A DNA stretch of 64,000 nt. Source: Chrysophaeum taylorii (Eukaryota > Sar > Pelagophyceae > Pelagomonadales > Pelagomonadaceae). A model generated the notes under the pieces. It did not search any database. It worked only from the letters and a program-made list of their open reading frames with translations, and had not been told where the DNA came from. Made by a program: the position numbers and the translations under genes. Every line of letters starts with the position of its first letter. The first letter of the stretch is position 1. The stretch covers positions 35,350 to 99,349 of the forward strand of contig JAQMWT010000020.1 of NCBI GenBank assembly GCA_029834535.1, given 5' to 3'. Of this stretch, positions 53,281 to 64,000 are shown one piece after another.

Positions 53281-54423
53281 ATGTCCACTCCTCCATTCTT
53301 GGCTTGCGCTTCTAATGACTTGCAAATCAACATCAACGTTAAAGTTCTTGTTGAGAGCGACGACAATATCACGCACATGCTACGACGACGTTTTGGTAAT
53401 TCCATCGAAGTTTTCCCATCCCTACCTAAGGTTTTGACACATCTCCATCGAGCATCGGACGTTGAACGTGCACGATATTACACTGACATAGTGGAATTGA
53501 CATCACCATGCACGAATCGCAACATAATCAATGGGAGATCCATTTCCACCTTCGAGCGCGATATGGATGATTCCTTGTTCCCAAGTGCTCTAAGTGTACT
53601 TGAGCTTTTAAAGCCGCTTGTTCTCTTCATGGAAATGACACCACCACACTCCGCATCGTATGAAGATCATATTCGAGTTGCTAATCTCATCTTCTCAACG
53701 ATGCACTATACGGTGGACATATGTGACCGATTTCCATGCTATCTATGTGGAGATTATCAAGCCAGAGAAAGATGGATCCTCGTCGCACGCAAATATAACA
53801 CCGGCTCTCTTGATCTGCTTTCATGGCCTAATAAACGAGTCACTTCCTTTCTGGATATTGCTGGCCACGCTAATTCCATCAGTCGCAAGCTAATAGTCGA
53901 CGAACCTTGGACGCAGGTCTTTCCTGACATACCATTCGTGTCCACACCTAAAACCTACAATATTTTCAGTCGTTCAGGATCCGTGCGCTTAACCGTGACC
54001 GAGCTTGAAACCTTAACTATGCTGTTCCTTCGTCTGCACTCTAACAAAACAGTCGAGCATCCCTGTCAAGATGAAATGGAAGGCATTTCTAACTTTCGTC
54101 TGGGATTCTTGATTAATTCAAGAAAACCACTTGCTTGCATGAGATCCCCTATTGAACTCAAAGCTTTTGTGCTCCTCTATAATATTATGGGAAGATTATT
54201 CCCTCAATCCATCACATTACCTGTGTCCTTTCGTATTACAACTATCGAATCTAATCAACCATCTCACAGGTTATTCTTAAATAAATCCTCTACTTCACCT
54301 AGTATTTACATCACTGGTGGAAGACACACAGGCGGAAACATAACAGTGTCTAACTCTTCTTCTAAATACCAGGCACATATAAATATTTTTGGCGAAACCT
54401 ACACCCTCCTAACAACTAACTAA
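53281..54423 (+). CDS. C5-cytosine DNA methyltransferase-like protein in the retroelement
   Basis: The protein has 380 residues. Ordered DNMT motifs: II VLVESDDN (Glu25), IV DIVELTSPCTNRN (catalytic Cys77), VI LVLFMEMTPP (Glu118), VIII GDYQARERWILVARK (Gln160, Arg162, Arg164), and IX SVRLTVTELETLTM (about 235). In M.HhaI the same residues are Cys81, Glu119, Gln161 and Arg165, so spacing from motif VI to VIII is identical (42) and from IV to VI differs by three. The target-recognition segment would be residues 170-230. Motif I is degenerate (FLACAS for FxGxGG) and motif X is not clear, so SAM binding may be altered. It starts 115 bp after the Gag-protease ORF. DNMT genes in retrotransposons are known in dinoflagellates and charophytes. 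Confidence 0.72.
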   Translation: MSTPPFLACASNDLQININVKVLVESDDNITHMLRRRFGNSIEVFPSLPKVLTHLHRASDVERARYYTDIVELTSPCTNRNIINGRSISTFERDMDDSLFPSALSVLELLKPLVLFMEMTPPHSASYEDHIRVANLIFSTMHYTVDICDRFPCYLCGDYQARERWILVARKYNTGSLDLLSWPNKRVTSFLDIAGHANSISRKLIVDEPWTQVFPDIPFVSTPKTYNIFSRSGSVRLTVTELETLTMLFLRLHSNKTVEHPCQDEMEGISNFRLGFLINSRKPLACMRSPIELKAFVLLYNIMGRLFPQSITLPVSFRITTIESNQPSHRLFLNKSSTSPSIYITGGRHTGGNITVSNSSSKYQAHINIFGETYTLLTTN

Positions 54424-54495
54424 AACTAACTTCAAACCTCTCCCGAGCATGGGAGCCAGGCCGGACCGGCAGGAGCCGGTACGGAATCACAGAGG
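54424..54495 (-). repeat. Dispersed repeat with (CTAA)n end, copy 3 (short)
   Basis: About 65 bp match the tailed end of copies 1 and 2: ACTAACTTCAAACCTCTCCC, then the CATGGGAGCCAGGCCGGAC block. The orientation is opposite to copy 2, so the two tails face each other across the AT-rich element. The ORF2 stop codon sits in the CTAA run. Confidence 0.7.
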
Positions 54496-54815
54496 AAAAT
54501 CACGCAGTTGGGGCAGAGGCGAGGGACGAGGACGGACTTGTTGATGGTGTACCGCCACTGCGCGCGGTCTTATGCGAGGTCGTGCAAAAGCGTCGCAGGC
54601 CGCGGACGTGTTGGTCCACGAACAATCGACCTGTCCGTCGCGTTCTGCCCAACCGAGCGAACCCATCCCAGCGCGGACTTTCCGGGTGCTAACCGGCCAG
54701 CCCGGCAGGCACCGTCTCACTCCGGGACGGCCGGGGCCGCCGCAGGGAGCAAGCGTGTTAGGCGCCGTCCTCCATCGCAACCAACGGTTAGCGATCGCAG
54801 GGGTTAGGGCACACG
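54496..54815. other. GC-rich fragment of unknown origin
   Basis: Base composition returns to GC-rich for about 320 bp between two AT-rich stretches. Both strands have open frames, but neither resembles a known family. The algal-like composition suggests a piece of host or other repeat DNA. Confidence 0.35.
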
Positions 54816-56085
54816 ATCCTGAAATCGATAAGACTGCTTCTCTCGAACCAGTTACCGGTTTTCTTTGGCTTTGCCAAGCATACCATCATAATAATGAAAA
54901 TCAAGACACGCGTCGTCTAGTACAAGCATTGGTTCCCTATACTTCTCCTGTATTTCACGATTCTTTTGTCTTCTACCCTCAGGAAAATCGTCTCGAATTT
55001 ATCGACAAAATGTTTGCGTTAAGTGACATGCATTTGTCCCAAAGCAGATATTTGGGCTAACATCATATAGGAAGCTGGAATAGGTCATTCTATATACTCC
55101 CAGGAAAATTCGTGGATTGCTAATATCGATGTACCATTCGTGTCTTTCGACATATCGGGTCATCACGCGCCAACCGGCTATTCAATCAATTTTCGGCACC
55201 GCCTATGCCTCGCAGGATATCATCGCAAATGCTATTCCAGCTGGAACATATCATGCATATCATCATAAAGCTTTCCAGCTTGCGTAATTAACGCTATCAC
55301 CATCGTTTGACCCTGATCAGCTTCTCTAACCAAAACTATCACCATCGCCTTCCGTTCTCCAATATATTCTTCACAAATTCCCAGATACATCAAACATTAC
55401 ACCAGAGTTCCATTACAAACTCTTCTAAAAATATGTAATACTCTAACCACGAACTTCCTTCTTGTCATATTGATTTAGTAGCTCGTGCCTTCCTCTCAAC
55501 TACCTCGTCCGCAGATATATCATCTCCTACTAACTAACTAACTTAAACTAACTAACAAAAGTAACTAAAGAAAAACAAATACCCCTTATAACGCCAAGGC
55601 AGCTCCGTGAGAAGCATGCACCCTTCGATAAGAAAGTCCATGCTAGGGGCACACTGCATTTCGAGATGCGCAACAACGAGCTACCATTTTCACAACTTCA
55701 CCATTCTAGTGATTCTCAAGCTATAAGCTGTTCAGGTTATTGCCAGTCCTGGACACCACCCATCTGACGTACCCTACCGTAAGTTTCTGTGTGGATTGTA
55801 CGATGATAAAAACGCTTTCCTCATCCACACCACCTTCAAGCAACACCATTCGAAAAATTTTTCAACCCTGGCTTCGCGTGCTGTGCGTCGTATTCTGTGC
55901 TCTCGGAATGGGGATCCTTTCGACATATCATTGTTTCAAGTGTCTCATTTCTAAATTTCTGTTAGTGTACTTTTGTCGTAGCACTAACTCCAGCGAATTT
56001 TGTAACGCCCTTGAGTTTGTCCGCAATTTTTGCTCTACTCATGTGTCAGGCATTCATCTGAAACAAAGCCTTTGATCCTTTGGCA
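54816..56085. other. Degraded AT-rich segment, possible second mobile-element remnant
   Basis: Composition resembles the methyltransferase element. A frame runs from about 54,800 to 55,060 (ending SDMHLSQSRYLG) with protein-like composition, and another short frame lies at about 55,725-55,950 (VPYRKFLCGLYDDKNAFLIH). Both end in stops and no family is recognised. (CTAA)n runs occur at about 55,527-55,560. It could be an old copy of the same or a related element. Confidence 0.35.
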
Positions 56086-56089
56086 ACCC

Positions 56090-57124
56090 TGCTGGTCATG
56101 TCATGTCGACGCCCGCGCGCATGGTAATCACGTCCCGCCTGTTCTTCAGATTCGCCACGCCGCTGTTCATCAATTCAGCCACTGCTTCCAGTCCGGATAC
56201 GATCATGCCGATCAAGCACCCACTCGCCCCGGCAATACATCATCCATGAGATATTCACGGCCCTAACGTTTCCCCGGCGTACATCATTGAACGTCCTCAT
56301 CATGGAGACCGGTGCCAGCCAACGTGGCGTAGAAGGAGGCAATGGTTCCGAACAGGCTTTGAACCTGATGTCAGCAGACCCATAGTCGCGGCCGCCAGTT
56401 GGGGCACCATATGCGCCGAAGTGTTTCGTCGCAGCGAGAATGGTGTTTGGGGCTGCCAGGCTTTCGCCCTGATAGCCCTCGACCTGCCGCGACTGCCATA
56501 CGAGACCCCAAATATGAGTCCGCACCAGCACTCTCGACGATTCTGCCCCATCGCGGGTCACGCGCAATGTCAACCATCGGGGCGAACGTCCAGTGAAGAC
56601 CCGCTGACGACGCCTCGTCAGCGGAGATGACGGCTTCCCGCCAGACGTCTGGATCCCATGATGCCGCCATTGCCAGTGGTACCGGAAAAATCGTTCGGTA
56701 GCCGTGAACTACGTCCATCGCAAGGAGCGGGATGCCCCAGACGGCTTTCTTCAATGGCGACCTTTGGAGCTCACCCAGCAGCAGCGCCCGCAACATGAAG
56801 ATAGGAGCCAATCTCGCCATTCCGGACTTTGCCGAGTTCTTCAGGGGTGAGCTTTTGAATTCAGCGACTTGCGCAGCCACCCCTGCGGCCTGGTTTAATT
56901 GACCGAGTTTTCATCAATGGTCATCTGGGCCACCAACGAACGTACGCGCTGTGATGCACTCGTCGACTCACATTCGGCGTGCAGGCTCTGGCCTCGGAAA
57001 TGTCAGAAACGACGGTGTCAGCAGGTGCGGTAGGCCTTGCACAGGCATGGCCAAGCGGTCCCAACAAGGTGGTCGCCAAGGCGCCAATCGAACCGGCCTT
57101 TGTGCCCGTGTAAGCATCGGTCAT
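56090..57124 (-). pseudogene. GH3 beta-glucosidase (BglX-like), truncated and frameshifted
   Basis: Read on the minus strand from a probable signal peptide near 57,124, pieces in different frames match GH3 N-terminal domains in order: LVAQMTIDENSV, GIPLLAMDVVHGYRTIFPVP, HWTFAPMVDIARDPRWGRI, AATKHFGAYGAPTGGRDY, and a last piece ending ITMRAGVDMT. At least three frameshifts separate them. The order is right but the gene stops at the boundary with AT-rich DNA, at about 345 of the usual ~750 residues. GH3 enzymes release glucose from beta-glucosides, often in the periplasm. The bacterial origin is clear. Confidence 0.8.
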
Positions 57125-57239
57125 AATTCCCTCCCCATAAGTGTCGCGTCACCGTTTCGTTGACACAATCATTGGGGGAGTGGCTATTTATGTCAACGCT
57201 AACATTTTCCGTCCAAGAGTGTTCGATGTCTGTGACCGT

Positions 57240-58196
57240 TTAGTGCAGCGGGGCGTGGGTATACGTCAGGCTTTTTACGAGGCCGATCTCGCGGAGCCGT
57301 TCCATGAGATAATCCTGAGCCGTGATCGGGCTTCGGCTGCCGCCTTCAGCGACGCAGCCAGGTAGCGCTTCGATCAGGTAATCCTGATTGAAGTGCAAAA
57401 GAAGGAGCGTCAGTAGCGCGGGAATTTTGCGCGCTCGGCAGATGGGTTAAGCACGCGGTGCGTTGTGGACGGCAGTACACGCCGTCAGGCGCTGTAGCAT
57501 GTCTCCGCAATTGATGACCAGCGCGCCACGGGCGGATTAACGTCCAGCCATTCGCCTGAACTGTGCAAGACCTGGAGGCCGGCCTCCTCAGCACTCAATA
57601 AAAGCGTGATGACATTAATGTCCTCATGCGCGCCGGCGCGGACCGTGCCTGCGGGTGGAGGAGTTTGCTGCGGGGGTAGTGGAGCAGACGCAGGATCGAG
57701 TTGCCGAAATTGACCTTGTCGTCGAACCAATCCTCGGCGAGCCCAAGATGCAAGGCGACACCTTCCAGAATTTCAGGCCCATTTGATCCAGTGCATCAAA
57801 AAGTGCGGTTGTGGCTTCGTCAAAGCAGGCACTTCGGGAACGCTGGGTGTGTCGGCATCGTTGCGCGATAGGGGCTGTCCTCCGGTAGGGCGCGACCGGT
57901 ATGCCAAAATTCCTTGAGATCGGCATGAGCGTTGCCCTTGGCGTTTTCCGTCCCAAAGGCCGTATAGCCGCGCTGGCCACCCCCTTGGCGTCCGTCATAT
58001 TTCAGCTTTCCGCGTCCGGCAGAGCAAAGAAAGCCTGGGTCGCATCAGATTGCGGTCAATCACGCCCTGATCGACTGTATGGCCGGACACCACTGCGAAC
58101 CCTGTCTCTCGAAAGGGCGGCAGAGCGCATCTCCGAAGCTCTTTTATCGGATTTGAACAGGTCGAACGGGACGGGTTTGAAATAGTCGGTCATCAT
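57240..58196 (-). pseudogene. Isopenicillin-N-synthase-family 2OG-Fe(II) oxygenase, frameshifted
   Basis: Starting at the Met at 58,196 (MMTDYFKPVPFDLF), successive pieces in different frames match the family: FGFAVVSGHTVDQGVIDRNL, YTAFGTENAKGNAHADLKEF (corrected by frame changes), HEDINVITLLLSAEEAGLQV with the His-x-Asp metal pair, ALVINCGDMLQRLT, and the C-terminal ITAQDYLMERLREIGLVKSL. Total extent matches a full-length ~320-residue protein with about four or five frameshifts. Such enzymes oxidise small molecules using iron and 2-oxoglutarate. The second His region is damaged. Confidence 0.8.
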
Positions 58197-58388
58197 TATC
58201 GGGGTCTCTGGCAAGAATTAGAGGGGAGATTAGCACAGAGGGATGGGCCGACCATACGTAACGCCACATATGTAGCAGTTGCGCGTGCACATTGAGTTTG
58301 GCCGTGCTTTCGTGGAGATTTTGACGGCTCCACCGAATTCAGGGCTTGCGATCAGGATGGGGTTTCTCTAGACCCCATATTCGGCGGT

Positions 58389-58481
58389 GGAGAGGTGGCC
58401 GAGTGGCTGAAGGCGCTCCCCTGCTAAGGGAGTATACGGTGTTGAGCCGTATCGAGGGTTCGAATCCCTTCCTCTCCGCCA
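58389..58481 (+). tRNA. tRNA-Ser (anticodon GCU), CCA encoded
   Basis: The acceptor stem GGAGAGG pairs with CCTCTCC; the anticodon loop CTGCTAA gives GCU on a CTCCC/GGGAG stem; a long variable arm (TATACGG/CCGTATC) and the T-loop GGTTCGAATCC follow. The discriminator is G and the CCA is encoded. All stems pair. It is a bacterial class II tRNA and the only undamaged gene in the bacterial segment. Confidence 0.96.
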
Positions 58482-58611
58482 CACCGTTTGAATTGTAGGA
58501 CGCCTGAACGGTCAGCTCTTCTGCCGAGCACACATTGGGCAAATAAGGCCTCCATCAGAGAGTGGGTCTAAAAAAGCCCAATCTACTGACGCTGAAATCT
58601 TTTGGCCGGTG

Positions 58612-59418
58612 TTGTCAGCGGAACCGGACTTGAGGTAACCAATCTTGGGTTTAGCCTCAAAATGGTCAAAAACCCGTTTCGCTACTTCAAAATCTCACCT
58701 GAGATCATCCAGCTCGCTGTACTCCCTATATGCCCGCTTTCCGCTCTCACTTCGCAATATCGAGGATCTGCTCCACGAGCGCGACATAGATGTCTGCCAC
58801 GAAAGCGTCCGCCTATGGGTCGATCGGTTCGGGTCTTACTTCGCTCATAAGATCCGGAAGCAGCGTTCGGATCCATGCGGCGCAGCCTGCCAATGGCAGT
58901 GGCACCTGGACGAGGTCTTCGTGAAGATCCGCGGCGAGAGGCACTATCTTTGGCAGGCTGTCGACCACGAAGGCGAAGTTCTTGAGGTCTTTGTCACGAA
59001 GAAGCGCGACAAAGCCGCCGCGCTGAAATTCCTAAAGAAAGCAATGAAGAGATGCGGTAATCCACATGTCGTCGTGACAGACAGATGCTCTTCTTATCAG
59101 GCGGCTATGAAAGTGATTGGGAACGAGGGCCGCCAATAGACTGGTCGGCATCTCAACAATCGCGCCGAGAATTCCCACCTGCCCTTTCGACGAAGAGAGC
59201 GAGCAATGTCGCGATTTCGTCGTATGCGAAGTCTGCAGAAGTTCGTTTCAATGCATTCGTCAGTGTACAATCACTTTAATTTCGAAAGGCACATCAACCC
59301 CAGAATTCAATTCAAACAGAAACGCGACGCCGCTCTTCGCGAATGGCGCGACCTTCTCGTCGCCTAGCACCTGCTCGTTCACGAATAATGGAGACAGGTT
59401 CGCGTTAGACTGACACCA
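58612..59418 (+). mobile_element. IS6-family insertion sequence
   Basis: About 0.8 kb carrying one transposase gene. Imperfect inverted ends are visible: GGTGTTGTCAGCGGAAC at the left and the complement of a GGTGGTGTCAGTCTAACGCG-like end at about 59,400-59,418. Size and gene content are typical of IS6. Target duplications (8 bp in this family) were not confirmed. Confidence 0.75.
58662..59367 (+). pseudogene. IS6-family transposase, two frameshifts
   Basis: The Met at 58,662 starts MVKNPFRYFKISPEIIQLAV, then the frame changes near 58,715 to give ARFPLSLRNIEDLLHERDID, CHESVRLWVDRFG, and the DDE domain WHLDEVFVKIRGERHYLWQA and VVVTDRCSSYQAAM. A second frame change near 59,135 leads to LNNRAENSHLPFRRRERAM, containing the catalytic Glu, and the IS6 C-terminus YNHFNFERHINPR to DALREWRDLLVA. 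All three acidic catalytic residues can be located. The copy is inactive as read. Confidence 0.88.
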
Positions 59419-59581
59419 CCCAGTAAGTGTATCATCTTAACTGCGCGGTCCGTTGAAGGCCTCGTCGAGCAAATAACCTCCAAGAGTCTCCAGCCATTCA
59501 ATAGATTACCGCTTCACTATGTCCAAGCCGGAGGAAATTGTTGTCTTTACATATAGACTAAATTGAGCTTTGGATCGTGAC

Positions 59582-59856
59582 CATGCACCGTCTGGTAGCT
59601 CTTCTCTGTGCGATTTTCGCCATATCACCATTCCTGTCAGGGGCGGCGCATACGCGTGCGCATGCTGAAGAGCTGCATCATGATGCCAATCGATCATCAT
59701 CTTGATGAGCGGGGCCTCGGTCATGACACTCTGTCCGATCTGGACGATGAGCACTCGCACGAGCTTGATCATGAGGATCACCCTGCGGAACTTCATTTTG
59801 TTGCGCTGGCATTTCTTCACCGACTGGTCTCGTCAAGTCAGTTGTGCCTTTTGTAA
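59582..59856 (+). pseudogene. Small His/Asp-rich secreted protein of a metal-efflux operon, frameshifted
   Basis: The protein begins MHRLVALLCAIFAISPFLSG, a signal peptide, and passes by a frameshift at about 59,700 into a His/Asp/Glu-rich stretch (LDDEHSHELDHEDHPAELHF) that could bind metal. Small proteins of this sort often precede CBA heavy-metal efflux genes in alphaproteobacteria. Function is inferred from composition and position. Confidence 0.5.
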
Positions 59857-60000
59857 GGCTTGTATCCGGTCCGCCATCCTATCGCGGACCCATCACCTGA
59901 AAGATCGGATCCCGAACGAATTTCAGCCTGAACATAATATCGTACATTGTTACGCCATGCGGGCGTCAATGTTTGCTTGTTCAGCCTGGAGTAAGTTTCA

Positions 60001-61283
60001 TGGCACTTAAAATTATAGGCTGCGCCTTGATCATGGCGTTGCCAGTTCTGCCGGTCAGCGCGCAGACATCCGTTTGTGAAGCAGGCGAAGATCTCGAAAA
60101 TTGTGACGTCCTCTCAAGCCATGCGGGCTGCATTGACGCCGACCTGCGACCCATCCTGGCGGACAAGGGTGTGGCCCTGGCCCGCACGGAACGGACGATT
60201 GCTGCACTTCGCCCAATGGATACGATCAGTCTCGAAACTGAAAATTTTCAGGCATCGGTCTGGCGGGCGAGATCGACAATCTGGAAGTGACAGGGCGATT
60301 CTCAAGGACGTGGGAGCGCGGTGGCAAAGAGAGGCGCGCGAAGCGGTGGCGCGCGCAGGGATAGCCGTTGCAGAAACTGAGCGGGAAATCATCGAGCACG
60401 ATATCGCTCACGCGATTGAGACGCTGTATGTTGAAGCTGTCCTCCTGGAGCGCCGAGCCGATCTCGCCTGCAAGCGGGTCGCGATTTCACGGTCTTTGAA
60501 GGAAATTGTTGATCGCCGCGTGGAAGCTGCGAGACCCACTTCTTAACGTACGTAACTGCGGGCAGTGACGGACCTCGCTAGGGCTGAGGCAGAAGCGCTT
60601 CAATACCACCCGCCTCGCCCGCCGTAGCGTATGACCATTGCCAGTATGTGGGGCAGGGCGGAGGATTTTGCGATCGAGCCTGAATTCATTGAGCGCCGCT
60701 TGAAATCAGGCAGCTGGATATTCCAGGTGTGTACTCACCTGAATTCGAAAAACTGCAGGCGGAAGATCGCCGCCTTGCGGCTGAGACAGAACTTCGCAGG
60801 GCGGAAGCAGTGCCAGATGTGACTTGGAGTGCGGGTGTTCGGAAATTCGGATATCGAGAAGACATTGGCGTCATCGCCGGTGTCACCATCCCTCTGGGTA
60901 CGCAGAGTCAGTCAGCTGCCAAAGCTGCCAAACACCAGGTTCAACAAGAACTCGTCGCTGTCCGCGAACGTGTGCTGCGCCAGCAATTGCTGCGTCAGGC
61001 AGTTAACTATCAGCGCGCGGCGCAAAATGCGCAGGCCAGCATACGAAGACCCGCCGAACACGACGTTTTACTTCCTGAAACGATCCGCGCGCTTGATCTG
61101 GCCCAAGAGGGGTATGACCGCGGCGCATTTTCGTACCTCGAAATCATTGATGCGCAGCGAACACTTGCTGAACTGCGTGAACAGCGTCTCGGCCATATCG
61201 AGACCTTCATCCTGAACGAAGCTGCTCTTTCCCGCGTCACGAGGCGGGAAGACTGGCGATCCATCGTGGAGACTGCACAATGA
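60001..61283 (+). pseudogene. TolC-like outer-membrane channel (CusC/CzcC-type), frameshifted
   Basis: The N-terminal signal peptide begins at 60,001 (MALKIIGCALIMALPVLPVS). Later pieces in other frames have the coiled-coil composition of outer membrane efflux proteins: VAETEREIIEHDIAHAIETL, VTWSAGVRKFGYREDIGVIA, GVTIPLGTQSQ, and the C-terminal LAQEGYDRGAFSYLEIIDAQ. At least three frame changes occur. The stop overlaps the start of the next gene as ATGA, an operon arrangement. Confidence 0.8.
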
Positions 61284-62516
61284 ATCCTCGCATTCTTTAT
61301 CCTGTTGCCGCTGCAGTAATTGCAGCGCTGATGACCCTCACCGGCTGCGGCAGCCAGAATTCAGCGCCAGGCGATGGCGACAATATTTATACTGGGGCCG
61401 GAGAATCTGAAACTGCGGAAGGGCCTCGCGGAGGACGTCTGTTGGAAGAGGGGATTTTGCGCTGGAAATGACGATTTTGAGTCAGGTGTCCCACTGAGTA
61501 TCAATTTATCCTTTCCTTGCAGGTGAACCTGTTGATCCGTCCCGTGTCATGCTTCTGACAGTTCGCCTCGACAAACTTGGAGACGAGGATATTTTCGAAT
61601 TCTCTCGGTTCAGGATTATCTGAAAGGCGACGGTGTCGTTACCGAACCGCATTCATTCGAGGTCTTCGTCGACGCCCAACATCAGGCGTCTTACTCTTGG
61701 AGTTATAAGATCCAGGAGACGCACCACGATTGCCGACGACAGCTGTGTCCATGGGTGTCAGACTGAAATACCGGTGCTGCGGTGATCAGGGACATAATTC
61801 CTCTCTCGGGCGTGACGACCCTCTCGCCATCTGCGACCGCGGAGGTTCGGGCCCGCTACCCCGGTCCAGTCAGTCGGTCAGCGTCGGCGTGAATGATATG
61901 GTTCGCAGGGACAGACGCTGGCGCGCGTCAAGCTCCTCCAGTCTTCAGAAGTTATTCGGTCACCGCGCCGGTATCGGGGACAATCCTTGAACGCAACACC
62001 AATGCGGGCGATGTCGCGGGCGATCAATCTCTCTTCACGATCGCTGACCTCAATCAGTTGGAGGCGCGTCTGCGTCTTCCCTAAGGATGCAGGGAAGGTG
62101 AAAACAGGTCAGAGCGTCCGCATGGGTGTTGCTGGGTCTGACCTCGAGTTTGCGTCAGAGATCACCCGCTTTCTGCCGATATCCAGAATGTCGGAACTCG
62201 TATCGCCGTAGCCTCCGTGCCGATCGAAGCGGAAATGACCCTGGCATGCGGGTCATGGCGAGCGTTATGACCGAAGAGTCTGAAGTGCCGCTCGCCGTGA
62301 GAATCCGGGCTGCAGAGCTTTCGTGACTTCACCGTGGTGTCTACCTGAAATGGAGCGAGACCTACGGGTCGGATGCTCGACCTGGGAGGAAACGATAATT
62401 GAATTTGTCCAGAAGTCCTTGGCGGGTTAGATCCCGGCACTGGAATATGTCAGCGCCAATTCCTTCCTCATCAAAATAGACATTGAAAAAGTCAGCGCCA
62501 GCCACGACGCCATTAG
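61280..62516 (+). pseudogene. Periplasmic membrane-fusion lipoprotein (CusB/CzcB-type), frameshifted
   Basis: The start overlaps the previous stop. The N-terminus has a lipobox (MTLTGCGSQ). Recognisable pieces are VTAPVSGTILERNTNAGDVA, GDQSLFTIADLNQLEARLRL, and the C-terminal EYVSANSFLIKIDIEKVSAS, in differing frames. It would link the outer channel and the inner RND pump. Confidence 0.8.
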
Positions 62517-62529
62517 AGGCAGCCATAGC

Positions 62530-64000
<1,471 letters not shown>

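Larger units (their letters stand above)
49490..54423 (+). mobile_element. AT-rich Copia-like element encoding Gag-protease and a C5-DNA methyltransferase
   Basis: The island is strikingly AT-richer than the surrounding algal DNA and uses different codons. It contains a leader of about 970 bp and two long ORFs on the plus strand, Gag-protease and methyltransferase, separated by 115 bp. Integrase, reverse transcriptase and RNase H are not found, and no long terminal repeat pair can be seen, so it is non-autonomous, incomplete or misbounded. Inward-pointing tailed repeats lie at both edges. Class (Copia-like) rests on the protease and its following motif. An alternative is a virus-like element of another kind. 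Confidence 0.6.

Noticed and set aside
49490-54423. Interpretation of the AT-rich island as an RNA-virus-derived insertion
   Set aside because: No capsid, helicase or RdRp motifs were found; a C5-DNA methyltransferase and a Copia-type protease block point to a DNA-stage retroelement.
54487-54780. 97-codon minus-strand ORF in the GC-rich fragment after the methyltransferase
   Set aside because: Composition is typical of random GC-rich DNA, with no conservation to the dispersed repeat copies and no recognisable motif.

Overview
The window is a mosaic. Positions 1 to about 49,200 look like nuclear DNA of a photosynthetic stramenopile, most likely a compact, GC-rich pelagophyte-type alga. The evidence is densely packed eukaryotic genes on both strands (UAP56, COG1, a Sec7 ARF-GEF, proteasome alpha-3, MOCS3-like), very short introns (about 35-71 bp, one apparently GC-AG), and plastid-associated proteins (REP27/LPA1-like DUF3493, CSP41-like, DUF2358). 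The DUF3493 protein carries a signal peptide followed by an Ala-Phe site, as expected for a secondary plastid. The genus is an inference.

Layout: a UAP56 helicase gene (156-1,483); a satellite array of ten ~1.05-kb units packed with GTAAGT-containing minisatellites (1,688-11,758); a long multi-exon gene for a FAAL/carrier-domain/left-handed-beta-helix membrane synthetase (12,361-20,114); then housekeeping, redox and plastid genes to 49,167. Several neighbours overlap tail to tail (27,476-27,479; 31,845-31,852), and one pair may start 9 bp apart (31,090/31,100).

From 49,490 to 54,423 the base composition becomes AT-rich. This island has two long ORFs. The first resembles Copia Gag plus an aspartic protease (Asp-Thr-Cys-Ala-Ser-x-His in place of Asp-Ser-Gly-Ala-Ser-x-His). 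The second has the ordered motifs of a C5-cytosine DNA methyltransferase (PC, Glu, QxRxR, RLT) at nearly M.HhaI spacing. Retrotransposons carrying DNA methyltransferases are known from dinoflagellates and charophytes. A case in this alga would be a further lineage and is the most interesting signal here. Inward-pointing copies of a dispersed repeat with (TTAG)n tails flank the island; the same repeat occurs at 28.9 kb.

From 54,424 to about 56,085 there is a GC-rich fragment and then degraded AT-rich DNA without recognisable genes. From about 56,085 to the end the DNA is bacterial, probably alphaproteobacterial: a truncated GH3 beta-glucosidase, a 2OG-Fe(II) oxygenase, an intact tRNA-Ser(GCU), an IS6-family insertion sequence, and a copper/cobalt-zinc type CBA heavy-metal efflux operon. 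Every protein gene there is broken by frameshifts, whereas algal ORFs of more than 3 kb are open. The segment is therefore either a decaying transfer or, more probably, a chimeric or poorly polished join.
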